Positions 7,395-15,235 of a stretch of DNA of 64,000 bases are shown here, one piece after another; position 1 is the first letter of the stretch; every line of letters begins with the position of its first letter. The notes below the pieces were generated by a model. It worked only from the letters and a program-made list of their open reading frames with translations. It did no database searches and was not told where the DNA came from. A program made the position numbers and the translations under genes. Source of the DNA: Acidimicrobiales bacterium. Lineage in GTDB: Bacteria; Actinomycetota; Acidimicrobiia; Acidimicrobiales; Iamiaceae. Where the stretch lies: NCBI GenBank assembly GCA_030447445.1, contig JAUJOW010000008.1, positions 1 to 64,000 of the forward strand. Reading direction: 5' to 3'.

Positions 7395-8593
7395 GACTCC
7401 GTCGTCAGGGTTCGCTGCTCGAGGGCTCGGAGGATGGCTGCGTGACGGCTCCCGAGGGTGGATTGGCCTTCGATATTGGCCTCGTCCCAGCGCAGCCAGC
7501 GCTCCAACAGGTAGCAGCTGACGAGGTCGCTGGCCGCCGACGGGTCGAGCCCGAGTCCGGCGAGGACGGTGGCGACGTGGTCGGTCGCCGCGTCGGCGCT
7601 CGACGGGACATCGCGGCGCGACTCGATGTGGGCGATCTGGAACGACGCGTGTGCGGCGTCGAGCCCGATCGGCACCGGCCAAGAGGCCCGCTCCCAGTCC
7701 CACACCTGCACCCCGGCGGCGGTGCGCCGGGCGTTCCAGGGCGTGTAGTCACCGTGCCAGGCCCCGAACCGCCAGACCACGCCGTCGAGGCGGCCAGCCA
7801 GCCTCTCGAGCACCGTCCGGCTCTCGGTGTGGCCCGAGCTGGCTCGGCCGGCCACTCTTTGCTCGAGGCCCTGCCACCAGGGTGATCCGACGACCGCTTC
7901 GGTGTTGGGTGAGACGAGCCCGGCGATGGCCCCCACGGTGTCGGCGTCGGCGATGCTCCCCGGTACCGTCGGCAGGTCGTCCAGCGGCCGGGTCAGCAAC
8001 ACCGGATGGCCGCGCCAGGTCTCGACGGTGATGGGCTCCGGGGCCAGGATGCCCTCAGCCCGCCGGCGGTGCACCCGGTCGAGCCACGTCGCCTCGTTGC
8101 GGACCAGTCCGTCGGTCAGCGGGTTCCACGCCAGCTTCGCGTAGCCGTGCACGGTGCCGTCGGGGGTGATCATCGAGATCACCGGCTTGCGGTTCGGGCG
8201 GGGAGCGCCGAGGGTGATCCCGATGGCGATGCCGCGGATGCCGAGGAGCTCGCCCAGCCAGGTGGCAAGGGAGGGGTTGCCATCCCGATCGCGGGACGCG
8301 ACGGTGAGTCTTCCACCGACCAGCGGCGTGAGACCGACCCCGACGGCCCAACCCAAGAGCGATCGAGCCATCGCCGGAGCGTGGGCGGTCTGGCGCAGGA
8401 CGCGCTCCCCGGCCCGCCGAGAAGTCAGCGGTACGACCACGCGGGGGTACTTCGAGCTCGGCATGAGCGCGTAGTGCTCGAGAGGTTCGGGGCCGTTCGT
8501 ACCCGCCGGGCCCAGGAGCTGCGCCAGCCACCCCACCGACCCAGCATCGGCGGCGGCGTCATTGCACCGGCGGCCCCGCAACCAGAGGCTCAT
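7391..8593 (-). CDS. Phosphotransferase-fold (APH-like) kinase in the exopolysaccharide operon
   Basis: The 400-residue soluble protein's C-terminal half carries the aminoglycoside-phosphotransferase signature: WHGDYTPWN (the HGDxxxxN catalytic loop), followed by VWDWERAS, which supplies the metal-binding aspartate. The N-terminal half includes YPRVVVPLTSRR and a GYAKLAWNPLT strand that would carry the ATP-contacting lysine. The family phosphorylates small hydroxylated substrates, including sugars and choline. The ATG overlaps the upstream ligase stop (ATGA) and its own stop overlaps the flippase start (GTGA), so it is embedded in the operon. A role in phosphorylating a glycan precursor is inferred from position only. 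A long open frame extends upstream to 9793 but overlaps the ligase gene and is not used. Confidence 0.75.
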   Translation of the reverse strand: MSLWLRGRRCNDAAADAGSVGWLAQLLGPAGTNGPEPLEHYALMPSSKYPRVVVPLTSRRAGERVLRQTAHAPAMARSLLGWAVGVGLTPLVGGRLTVASRDRDGNPSLATWLGELLGIRGIAIGITLGAPRPNRKPVISMITPDGTVHGYAKLAWNPLTDGLVRNEATWLDRVHRRRAEGILAPEPITVETWRGHPVLLTRPLDDLPTVPGSIADADTVGAIAGLVSPNTEAVVGSPWWQGLEQRVAGRASSGHTESRTVLERLAGRLDGVVWRFGAWHGDYTPWNARRTAAGVQVWDWERASWPVPIGLDAAHASFQIAHIESRRDVPSSADAATDHVATVLAGLGLDPSAASDLVSCYLLERWLRWDEANIEGQSTLGSRHAAILRALEQRTLTTES

Positions 8594-9909
8594 GGCGCGA
8601 CGGCGAGCAACGGATGGGCCTCCGAGCCGTCCCCCTGAGGGCGCTGGGCCTCCCGGAGGGCGACGCCGACGACGAGGAAGAGGATGTGGTGCGGGGCGGC
8701 GGTCAGCTCGTACACGAACATCTGCACCAGGACGATGGCCAGCAGCAGGTGGGCCACGGCCACCGACTCCGGGAGCCGTCTCGTCGACCGCAGGAGGGAG
8801 ATGAGGAAGGCCACGTACAGCACCAGCCCGACCATCCCCTGGGAGACCATGACCAACCAGAACTGGCCCTGAGTGCCGACGGCGGGGACGATCCGGGTTC
8901 CGAGCTGCTCCTGAGGGGCGCCGTAGCCGACCAGCGGCGACTTCGCGGTGAGCTCGACGGCCTCGTTGTACAGCCTCAGTCGCCCCGTGTTGCTGTGCTG
9001 GTTCTCCTGGCGGTCGGCGGCGATGTTCCCCAGCGGGGTGAACAGCAGGACGACGGCGAGGGGCACGGCCATGGCGGCGAGCGCCCGACGGCCACGACGG
9101 CCGAGCCGGCCCGGCCGGGTGGAGGCGTAGACGAGGGCCACGCCGAGGCCAAGGAAGAGACCGCGGTTCAACGAGACGATGGCGGGGACGAGCGACGCCA
9201 CCAGCAACAGGGGAGGGCCCATCTGGTACCGGCGACCGTTGATCTGGTTCCAACCGAGGATCATCACGGCGGTGAGCAGGGCATAGGCCGAGCCCCAGTG
9301 GTTCGTGTACACGAACGGCGCCTTGGGGCGGCCGAGGGGGTAGCCGAGGAAGTCGTGGACCTGCGCGAACGAAGGGTGGACCAGGTCGTAGAGGAACGGC
9401 TCGGCTCCGATTGGCCCTGGAAAGACCAGCTCGACGGCGCTCGTGAACCCTCCGCTGGGGATCAGCACCCCGAGCCAGCCGCCGGCCACCGTGGTGAGCC
9501 ACAGGGCGGCACACAGCGACCACACCCGCCGGAGCGGCAGGAGGTCCCGGGGAGCGTTGTAGACGAAGACGAACACCACGGTGGCGGCCACGTAGAGCGA
9601 CAACCGGTAGCCGAAGGCGGCGAGCTGGGTGGGCTCGGCCAGGCTCACCGCCGAGAAGGCCACCCATCCGAGGAACAGGAACCAGATCCCCGTGCCGCGA
9701 GGCACCTTGAGCCGGCGCCGGTCGACGACGAGGTGAGCGGCGAGCGGCACGGCCATGATCTGCCAGGCGAACGACTGGAGGCCGAGGACCCACCAGACCG
9801 GGAAGCCGAAGAACAGGAGGTCGAGCGGCCAGCCGTAGCGAAGGCGGCGGCTCTGGTGGGCGGCCCTGGGGGTAACGGCGGTCGCCGGAGGCAGTGCCAC
9901 CGAGGTCAC
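8590..9909 (-). CDS. O-antigen ligase/polymerase-like membrane protein (Wzy-like)
   Basis: The 439-residue protein has about ten transmembrane helices and one large periplasmic loop, the layout of the O-antigen ligase/Wzy superfamily. Useful landmarks are VSLNRGLFLGLG after a helix, then NTGRLRLYNEAVEL and SPLVGYGAP, which match the R...G.G pattern of this family. Acting in the inner membrane, it would polymerise or transfer lipid-linked repeat units. The start chosen is the GTG at 9909, with AGAAGGGGG about ten bases upstream; another GTG lies nine bases downstream. It follows a sulfotransferase by 31 bases and overlaps the next gene by four. Confidence 0.8.
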   Translation of the reverse strand: MTSVALPPATAVTPRAAHQSRRLRYGWPLDLLFFGFPVWWVLGLQSFAWQIMAVPLAAHLVVDRRRLKVPRGTGIWFLFLGWVAFSAVSLAEPTQLAAFGYRLSLYVAATVVFVFVYNAPRDLLPLRRVWSLCAALWLTTVAGGWLGVLIPSGGFTSAVELVFPGPIGAEPFLYDLVHPSFAQVHDFLGYPLGRPKAPFVYTNHWGSAYALLTAVMILGWNQINGRRYQMGPPLLLVASLVPAIVSLNRGLFLGLGVALVYASTRPGRLGRRGRRALAAMAVPLAVVLLFTPLGNIAADRQENQHSNTGRLRLYNEAVELTAKSPLVGYGAPQEQLGTRIVPAVGTQGQFWLVMVSQGMVGLVLYVAFLISLLRSTRRLPESVAVAHLLLAIVLVQMFVYELTAAPHHILFLVVGVALREAQRPQGDGSEAHPLLAVAP

Positions 9910-9940
9910 CGCCGCCTGCCCCCTTCTCCGAGCAACACGA

Positions 9941-10993
9941 TCATCTCTCCTCCCGGCGGAGGTAGCCATAGGCGGCCAGCAGGGGAGCGGTGAGAGCAGT
10001 GACCGCTCGCTGCGATCTCGTCGGCAGGTGCTCCCGCCACGCGGTGTCGGCTCGAAGCTCAAGCCGCCCAGAGTCGAACCGCATGGGGTTGCCGCCGACC
10101 GAGTGCCCGGCCCCCAGCTCGACCCAGCCGTTGCCGAGGAAGGGGTAGCGGCGATCGAGGCCGAGGGCGGCGTCGTCGAGGATCCGGTCGAGCTCGGTCC
10201 GTGGGTCGGCCACCAACCGTTCGTAGAAGACCCGTGTGACGGGCACGCCTGTGAGGACGGGGTGGGCGTGGAAGGCGGTGTTCCAGCCGACCCAACTGAG
10301 CGCGGAGCGTCCCGGCCGGAACCGGTGCATGAGGTGGGTGTCGTTCTGCTCCAGCTTCTTGTCGACCTGCTTGGTCCACGAGTAGGCGGCCCCACGCGGA
10401 TCCCGGACGAGGTGGACCATGTGGAGCCGCACTCCCGGGATACCGGCCAGGAGGAAGGCGGTGGACACCTGCTTGGAGGAGTCGATCACCACACTCGCGC
10501 CGGAGACGTCGGCGACCCCGCGGTAGAGGCGGGCGAGCAGCCGGCGGTACCGTTCGATGTCCGGCTGGGCCCGGTGGAACCACGCCGGTCGGAGCAGCCG
10601 GGGGATGTAGCGGGTCCGGTCGACGTCCTGCTGGAGGCGGCGGTGGGTGGCGGCGTCGATGTCCGCCGGGGCGTAGGCGTCGGCGAGGACGGCCGACCAG
10701 AACGGGCACTCGTGGAACCGCTCGCCACAGCCACAGCGCTCGTGCTCGACGAGGGTGCGCTGGGTCAGGCGTACCAGCTCGCCGACCGCCATCGTGCCGG
10801 GCACCGACCCGAGCATCCGGTCGAGCAACGTGCTCCCGCTGCGCCCGAGGCCACCGATGTAGAGGACGGTGATCTCACTCCCATACGGGTCGACGCGAGC
10901 GCGGCCGGCCCCGTGTTGGGACCGGTCGGGATGGCGTTCGGTTCCCATGCGCAGCACCATGCCTCCCGATCCGTCTGGCCTCAAGGCGGTCAC
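9941..10993 (-). CDS. Sulfotransferase family protein (exopolysaccharide locus)
   Basis: The 350-residue soluble protein has a PAPS 5'-phosphosulfate loop, GLGRSGSTLLDRML, near residue 48, and a 3'-phosphate region around HLVRDPRGAAYSW (about 193-205). A cysteine pair (CGCGERFHEC) typical of a sulfotransferase subgroup lies between them. The enzyme would move sulfate from PAPS to a hydroxyl group of a glycan or small metabolite. The GTG at 10993 has GAGGAC upstream; internal ATGs at 10960 and 10948 are alternatives because the first 35 residues look unstructured. It sits between a second sulfotransferase and the polymerase gene, which points to sulfation of the exopolysaccharide or its precursor. 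Confidence 0.82.
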   Translation of the reverse strand: MTALRPDGSGGMVLRMGTERHPDRSQHGAGRARVDPYGSEITVLYIGGLGRSGSTLLDRMLGSVPGTMAVGELVRLTQRTLVEHERCGCGERFHECPFWSAVLADAYAPADIDAATHRRLQQDVDRTRYIPRLLRPAWFHRAQPDIERYRRLLARLYRGVADVSGASVVIDSSKQVSTAFLLAGIPGVRLHMVHLVRDPRGAAYSWTKQVDKKLEQNDTHLMHRFRPGRSALSWVGWNTAFHAHPVLTGVPVTRVFYERLVADPRTELDRILDDAALGLDRRYPFLGNGWVELGAGHSVGGNPMRFDSGRLELRADTAWREHLPTRSQRAVTALTAPLLAAYGYLRREER

Positions 10994-11146
10994 CCTGCGT
11001 CCTCGTCGACATCGAACGGCTCTTGGTGTATCTCGGCCTCCGAGCCCGAACTTGGAGCGTCACCGCCCGAGCCGCAGGCGCGACCCAGACCGCTCCCTCG
11101 GATCAGCAAGGAAGGAAACCGGCGGGACGAGAACGATGGTCGCCGG

Positions 11147-12019
11147 TCATCGGAGCCACGGTGGGCGCTCGGGCAGGTGGTCGACGAGCCACTGGTCGGA
11201 TTCGGCGAACGCGTCGGTCAGGCGCTGGCGGAGCGGTGCGGGGATGTCGGAGGTCGCCTGCTCGTTCCATCGCCGGGACGATGCCGGCGGCCCCGGCGGC
11301 ACGTCCAGGAACCGGTGGATGCGTGCGAGCGCCGTCTCGGGATCGCGCTCGAGGTCGGCGGTGTAGAGGACGAGGACCTGCTCCGGCGGGAAGGCGCCCC
11401 ACCAACGTCGGATCTGCGCGTCGTACTGGCCCCGGGCCACGTAGCCGTGGTGCTGGTGGGAGAAGTGGCGGCCGTCGGAGCGCTGGAGCACCTCCTCGGC
11501 GCCGTTCAGCCGGTCCGCCTCGACGTCGAGCGCCGCCTCGAAGGAGAGATCCTCATACCCCCGCCGCCGCTCGTGGTGGTAGGCCGACCAGGCCCGCTCG
11601 ACGGGATCTCGCAGGATGGCCACCAGCCGTGCCTCTGGCATCACCTTCCGGACACGGTCGGGGACCGCGGGGTGGAACAGGTAGTAGGGACAGGCCTCGC
11701 CGACCTTGAGCCGGTACCCGAGACGGGCCGAAGACCGCTGGCGCACGACGTCGAGGGGGAAGTTCGATCGGTACCATCGCGGCGAGCGGTGGTAGGCCAC
11801 GTCGAACCAGTGGACGCCCTTGGTGCGCCGGGGGAAGGCCACCCCGTCGTGGGCGACGAGGTGGCGGTACAGGGAGGTGGTCCCGCAGCGCTGGCCGCCG
11901 ACGAGCAGGAAGTCGGGCAGCGAGCGCGCCGTCGCCGTCGGCAGCGCCGCCCACTGCCCCACCCGGAGCGCGGCCTTGAAGAAGCGGAACCGCGTCGCCC
12001 CGGTGGTGACTGAGGTCAC
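11147..12019 (-). CDS. Sulfotransferase domain protein (heparan-sulfotransferase-like)
   Basis: The 290-residue protein has the classic sulfotransferase fold markers: a PAPS loop GGQRCGTTSLYRHL near residue 41, KGVHWFD, and the 3'-phosphate site AILRDPVERAWSAYHH near 135. A C-terminal WNEQATSDIP segment and a WLVDHLP end are also seen. The length matches the Sulfotransfer_1 family acting on saccharides. It heads the minus-strand operon: TACCGT lies seven bases before the GTG with no Shine-Dalgarno, suggesting a leaderless mRNA. A gap of 153 bases separates it from the second sulfotransferase, so a further promoter there is possible. Confidence 0.85.
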   Translation of the reverse strand: MTSVTTGATRFRFFKAALRVGQWAALPTATARSLPDFLLVGGQRCGTTSLYRHLVAHDGVAFPRRTKGVHWFDVAYHRSPRWYRSNFPLDVVRQRSSARLGYRLKVGEACPYYLFHPAVPDRVRKVMPEARLVAILRDPVERAWSAYHHERRRGYEDLSFEAALDVEADRLNGAEEVLQRSDGRHFSHQHHGYVARGQYDAQIRRWWGAFPPEQVLVLYTADLERDPETALARIHRFLDVPPGPPASSRRWNEQATSDIPAPLRQRLTDAFAESDQWLVDHLPERPPWLR

Positions 12020-12026
12020 CGTTGCG

Positions 12027-12032
12027 ACGGTA
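12027..12032 (-). promoter_or_regulatory. Predicted -10 element, leaderless start of sulfotransferase gene
   Basis: TACCGT on the minus strand is followed by seven bases and then the GTG at 12019. No Shine-Dalgarno sequence is visible, so transcription would begin at or next to the start codon. Confidence 0.5.
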
Positions 12033-12060
12033 GTACGGCACCAGCTACAACGAGCCGACC

Positions 12061-12891
12061 ATGTCTCCCACCCCGCCGGGCCGGCTGACTGCCGACGAGG
12101 CGATCGCCGAGGTCGCCGGCTGGCTCGACCGGGCCCGGGCCGTGGTCGTGCTCACCGGCGCCGGGATCTCGACCGACAGCGGCATCCCCGACTTCCGGGG
12201 CCCGCAGGGGGTGTGGACCAGGAACCCCAAGGCCGAGCGCACCTCCCACATCCAGCACTACGTGGGTGAGCCCGAGGTGCGCCGGATGGCCTGGCAGCAG
12301 CGCCTCCGGCACCCGGGCTGGACGGCCAGGCCCAACGCCGGTCACCTGGCCCTCGTGGCCCTCGAGCGGCGGGGGACGCTCCACACCCTCGTCACCCAGA
12401 ACATCGACGGGCTCCACCAGGCCGCCGGCCACGACCCGGACCGGGTGGTCGAGGTCCACGGCACCATGCGGGAGGTGGTCTGCCTCGACTGTGACGAGCG
12501 GGCTCCCATGGAGCGGGCCCTCGACCGGGTCCGGGCCGGTGAGGACGACCCGCCCTGCCGCTCCTGTGGCGGGATCCTCAAGTCGGCCACGGTGTCGTTC
12601 GGCCAGAGCCTCGTGCCCGACGACCTGCGCCGGGCCGAGCGGGCCGCCCTCGCCTGTGACCTGCTCCTGGCCGTGGGCAGCACCCTCACCGTGTACCCGA
12701 TCGCCGATCTCCCTCGCCTGGCCAAGGCGGCCGGGGCCCGGGTGGTGGTGGTAAACGGTGAGCCCACCGCCTTCGACGACGAGGCCGACGCCGTGCTGCG
12801 GGGCCCGATCGGCGACATCCTGCCCCGCCTCGTCGACCCGGCGGGCGCCGAAGCGGGGTCGCCACCGGCCGGAACAGAGGCCGCCACCTGA
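12061..12891 (+). CDS. cobB: Sir2-family NAD-dependent protein deacylase
   Basis: The 276-residue protein has all sirtuin motifs: GAGIST (about 32-37) and GIPDFRG for NAD binding, TQNIDGLH (about 116-123) with the catalytic region and VEVHGT carrying the active-site histidine, two Cys-x2-Cys pairs (VCLDC and CRSC) for zinc, and GSTL and NGEP near the C-terminus. It removes acetyl or other acyl groups from lysines using NAD, in the cytoplasm. In this lineage an obvious target would be acyl-CoA-forming enzymes, but nothing local shows that. It is divergent from the sulfotransferase operon. The ATG at 12061 has TACAAC nine bases upstream and no Shine-Dalgarno. Confidence 0.93.
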   Translation: MSPTPPGRLTADEAIAEVAGWLDRARAVVVLTGAGISTDSGIPDFRGPQGVWTRNPKAERTSHIQHYVGEPEVRRMAWQQRLRHPGWTARPNAGHLALVALERRGTLHTLVTQNIDGLHQAAGHDPDRVVEVHGTMREVVCLDCDERAPMERALDRVRAGEDDPPCRSCGGILKSATVSFGQSLVPDDLRRAERAALACDLLLAVGSTLTVYPIADLPRLAKAAGARVVVVNGEPTAFDDEADAVLRGPIGDILPRLVDPAGAEAGSPPAGTEAAT

Positions 12892-12952
12892 TTGTTGACC
12901 GAGTGGATAGGATTTTCCTGCCCGACCAGGTCCGAGACAGAGGGTCGCCACC

Positions 12953-14134
12953 ATGGCCAACTTCCGGGAGCTGCTGAACGCAGCCAAGGAGCAGATCCGC
13001 GAGGTCGACACGGCCGAAGCCGACGAGCTGCGCAGCGACGGTGGTGCCGTCGTGCTCGACGTGCGAGAGCCCGACGAGTACGAGCAGGGCGCCATCCCCG
13101 GCGCCGTCCACATCCCCCGCGGCACCCTCGAGGCCAGCGTCGAGAACCGCATCCCCGACAAGTCGGTGCCCGTGGTCGTCCACTGCGCCAGCGGCGTGCG
13201 CTCGGCCTTCGCCGCCCAGACGCTCGGTGAGCTCGGCTACACCGGCGCGGTGTCCATGGCCGGCGGGTTCAACAAGTGGAAGGACGAGGACCGCGACTGG
13301 AACACCCCCCGGAAGCTCAGCCCCGAGCAGCGCAACCGCTACCAGCGCCACCTGCTGCTCCCAGAGGTCGACGTCGAGGGCCAGCTGAAGCTGCTCGACG
13401 CCCGGGTACTCCTCCTCGGGGCCGGCGGCCTCGGTTCACCGGCCGCCCTCTACCTCGCCGCCGCCGGCGTGGGCACGATCGGCATCATCGACATGGACGT
13501 GGTCGACGAGTCGAACCTGCAGCGCCAGATCCTCCACAACCTGGACCGGATCGGCGAGCGCAAGGTCGACTCGGCCAAGAAGACCCTGACCGCCCTCAAC
13601 CCCGATGTCGACGTGGTCACCTTCGACGTGCGGCTCGGCGCCGACAACGTCATGGACATCCTCGCCGGGTTCGACGTCGTGGTCGACGGCACCGACAACT
13701 TCCCCACCCGCTTCCTCGTGAACGACGCGTCGGTGAAGCTCGGCATCCCCGTGGTGCACGGGTCGATCTTCCGGTTCGAGGGCATGGTCACCGTCTTCGA
13801 CCCCAAGCGGGGCCCGACCTACCGCGACATGGTGCCCGAGCCGCCCCCGGCCGAGCTGGCCCCGAGCTGCGCCGAGGCCGGCGTGTTGGGCGTGCTGCCC
13901 GGGATCGTCGGGTCGCTGCAAGCGGTCGAGGCCATCAAGCTGATCCTGGACCTCGGCCAGCCCCTCATCGGGCGACTGCTGGCCTACGACTCCCTCGAGC
14001 AGAGCTTCCGGGAGTACCGGGTGCGGCCCGATCCGACCAACGAGATCACCTGGGCCAACCGGGACCGCATCACCGTCGCCGAGCTCGACGAGCTCTGCAT
14101 GCCCCACCCCCTGCAGGCCCCGGCCAACGCCTGA
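12953..14134 (+). CDS. Rhodanese-MoeB/ThiF fusion (sulfur-carrier adenylyltransferase/sulfurtransferase)
   Basis: The 393-residue protein has an N-terminal rhodanese domain (about 20-110) with LDVREPDEY and the active-site loop HCASGVRS, whose cysteine would carry the persulfide. A ThiF/MoeB/E1-like adenylyltransferase domain follows from about 130: GAGGLGSPAALYLAAAG for ATP binding, DESNLQRQ, DGTDNFPTR and SCAEAGVLGVLPG with the conserved cysteine. Such proteins adenylate and thiolate ubiquitin-like sulfur carriers (MoaD, ThiS, CysO). The domain order is the reverse of mycobacterial MoeZ, where rhodanese is C-terminal, and the zinc Cys-x2-Cys pairs of classical MoeB are absent, as also in MoeZ. 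No MoaD/ThiS gene is nearby, so the partner is unknown. Confidence 0.88.
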   Translation: MANFRELLNAAKEQIREVDTAEADELRSDGGAVVLDVREPDEYEQGAIPGAVHIPRGTLEASVENRIPDKSVPVVVHCASGVRSAFAAQTLGELGYTGAVSMAGGFNKWKDEDRDWNTPRKLSPEQRNRYQRHLLLPEVDVEGQLKLLDARVLLLGAGGLGSPAALYLAAAGVGTIGIIDMDVVDESNLQRQILHNLDRIGERKVDSAKKTLTALNPDVDVVTFDVRLGADNVMDILAGFDVVVDGTDNFPTRFLVNDASVKLGIPVVHGSIFRFEGMVTVFDPKRGPTYRDMVPEPPPAELAPSCAEAGVLGVLPGIVGSLQAVEAIKLILDLGQPLIGRLLAYDSLEQSFREYRVRPDPTNEITWANRDRITVAELDELCMPHPLQAPANA

Positions 14135-14163
14135 GCTCCGCCAGCCCGATCGAGCGGGCGCCC

Positions 14164-14169
14164 TAACGT
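14164..14169 (+). promoter_or_regulatory. Predicted -10 element, leaderless start of UPF0104 gene
   Basis: TAACGT is followed by seven bases and the GTG at 14177; no Shine-Dalgarno sequence is visible. Confidence 0.5.
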
Positions 14170-14176
14170 CGGCGGG

Positions 14177-15145
14177 GTGATCGACGCCGTCACCGGACCC
14201 CGGCCCGGTGCCCCACGGCGGCGGGCCGTGCAGGTCTCGACCGTGGTCGGGCTGGTCATCGGCCTCGCCGCCTGCGCCTTCGTCGTCCGCACCCTGTCCT
14301 CGGAGTGGGGCCGGGTGGCCGACGCCCTGGCCGACGCCTCCCTGCGCTGGTTGGCGGTGGGGCTGGTGCTGGCGGCGTTGGCCATGACCTCCATCGGCTG
14401 GGCCTGGACCGACGTCCTGCGCCTGCTCGGCGCCCGGGTGGACCGGGCCCGCGTCGTCGCCTGGTACTACGTCGGTGAGCTGGGGAAGTACCTGCCCGGT
14501 GCGGTGTGGCCGCTCGTCGGCCGGGGTGAGCTGGCTCGACGGGGGGCGGTGGGCCGCAGCGTGGCCTACGCCAGCGTGGCCCTGTCGCTCGGCGCGCTGT
14601 ACCTGGCGGCCACGTTCGTGGCCTTGGTGGCCCTGCCCTTCAGCCTCGCCGGGGGCGGCGAGCTCGGCGCCGAGGCGGCCCTGCTCGGGCTCCTGCCCCT
14701 CGGCCTCGTCGCCCTCCACCCCCGGGTGCTGCGCCCGGTGCTGGCGCTGGCCCGGCGGGTCGGTCGGCGGGACATCCCGGTGGAGATCCCGTCGTGGTCG
14801 GCGTCGGTGGTGGTGGTCGGCCGCTACCTGCCGACCTGGTTGCTGGTGGGCGGGGCGACGTGTGCGGTGGCCCGGGCGGTGGTGCCCGACCCGTCGCTGT
14901 CCCGGGTGGTCTTCGCCGCCGTGCTGTCGTGGATCGCCGGGTTCGCGGCCGTGCCCGTCCCCGCCGGCGCCGGCGTCCGCGAGACCGTCTTCATCGCCGC
15001 CAGCGGGCTCGACCCCGAGATCGCCGCCACCGTGGCCGTGGCCACCCGGGTGCTGTTCATCGTGGTCGACGGGACGGGAGCCGCTCTCGCCCTGCCCTTC
15101 CTCCGCCATCGGGGTGAGCCGGTGCCGGTGCCCGCCCCTGGATGA
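14177..15145 (+). CDS. UPF0104/LPG-synthase transmembrane-domain protein (flippase-like)
   Basis: The 322-residue membrane protein has about eight helices and the family landmarks of the lysylphosphatidylglycerol synthase transmembrane domain (UPF0104): WYYVGELGKYLPGAVWP near residue 96, where the GKYxPG motif sits, and a C-terminal AVPVPAGAGVRE segment (PxPGGxGxxE type). Members without the C-terminal synthetase domain are thought to move lipids or lipid-linked glycans across the membrane. In this neighbourhood of glycosyltransferases a glycolipid substrate is plausible. The GTG start is supported by the N-terminal arginine-rich stretch before the first helix and a TAACGT box. It converges with the methyltransferase gene. 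Confidence 0.82.
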   Translation: MIDAVTGPRPGAPRRRAVQVSTVVGLVIGLAACAFVVRTLSSEWGRVADALADASLRWLAVGLVLAALAMTSIGWAWTDVLRLLGARVDRARVVAWYYVGELGKYLPGAVWPLVGRGELARRGAVGRSVAYASVALSLGALYLAATFVALVALPFSLAGGGELGAEAALLGLLPLGLVALHPRVLRPVLALARRVGRRDIPVEIPSWSASVVVVGRYLPTWLLVGGATCAVARAVVPDPSLSRVVFAAVLSWIAGFAAVPVPAGAGVRETVFIAASGLDPEIAATVAVATRVLFIVVDGTGAALALPFLRHRGEPVPVPAPG

Positions 15146-15156
15146 CCCACGCCGAC

Positions 15157-15205
15157 GTTCTGGGGCAGGACGGGGGCGACAGGGGGACCGGGATCTGCCC
15201 CAGAC
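15157..15205. repeat. Dispersed palindrome, copy A
   Basis: The left arm TCTGGGGCAG and right arm CTGCCCCAGA enclose about 25 G-rich bases. It lies between convergent genes and could act as a terminator. The left edge CGTTCTGGGGCAGG is shared with copy B at 31190, and the general form with copy C at 36803. Confidence 0.65.
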
Positions 15206-15235
15206 ACGAGCTCGGACCCGCCCCGACCGGTGCGG

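Noticed and set aside
7395-7703. N-terminal extension of the flippase to 656 codons
   Set aside because: It overlaps the coding end of the kinase gene and reads as low-complexity Arg/Gly; the GTGA overlap at 7391-7394 marks the real start.
8594-9793. A long open frame extending the kinase-fold gene upstream to 800 codons
   Set aside because: The added part lies in a shadow frame of the O-antigen ligase gene, is Pro/Arg-rich with no domain, and the ATGA overlap at 8590-8593 gives a natural start.
10994-11146. Possible small gene between the two sulfotransferases
   Set aside because: Short frames here lack start signals and recognisable sequence; it most likely holds only a promoter or leader.
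13436-15109. 557-codon open frame on the minus strand
   Set aside because: Antisense shadow of the MoeB-like and UPF0104 genes, rich in Gly/His/Asp repeats that mirror GC-rich codons; no start signal.
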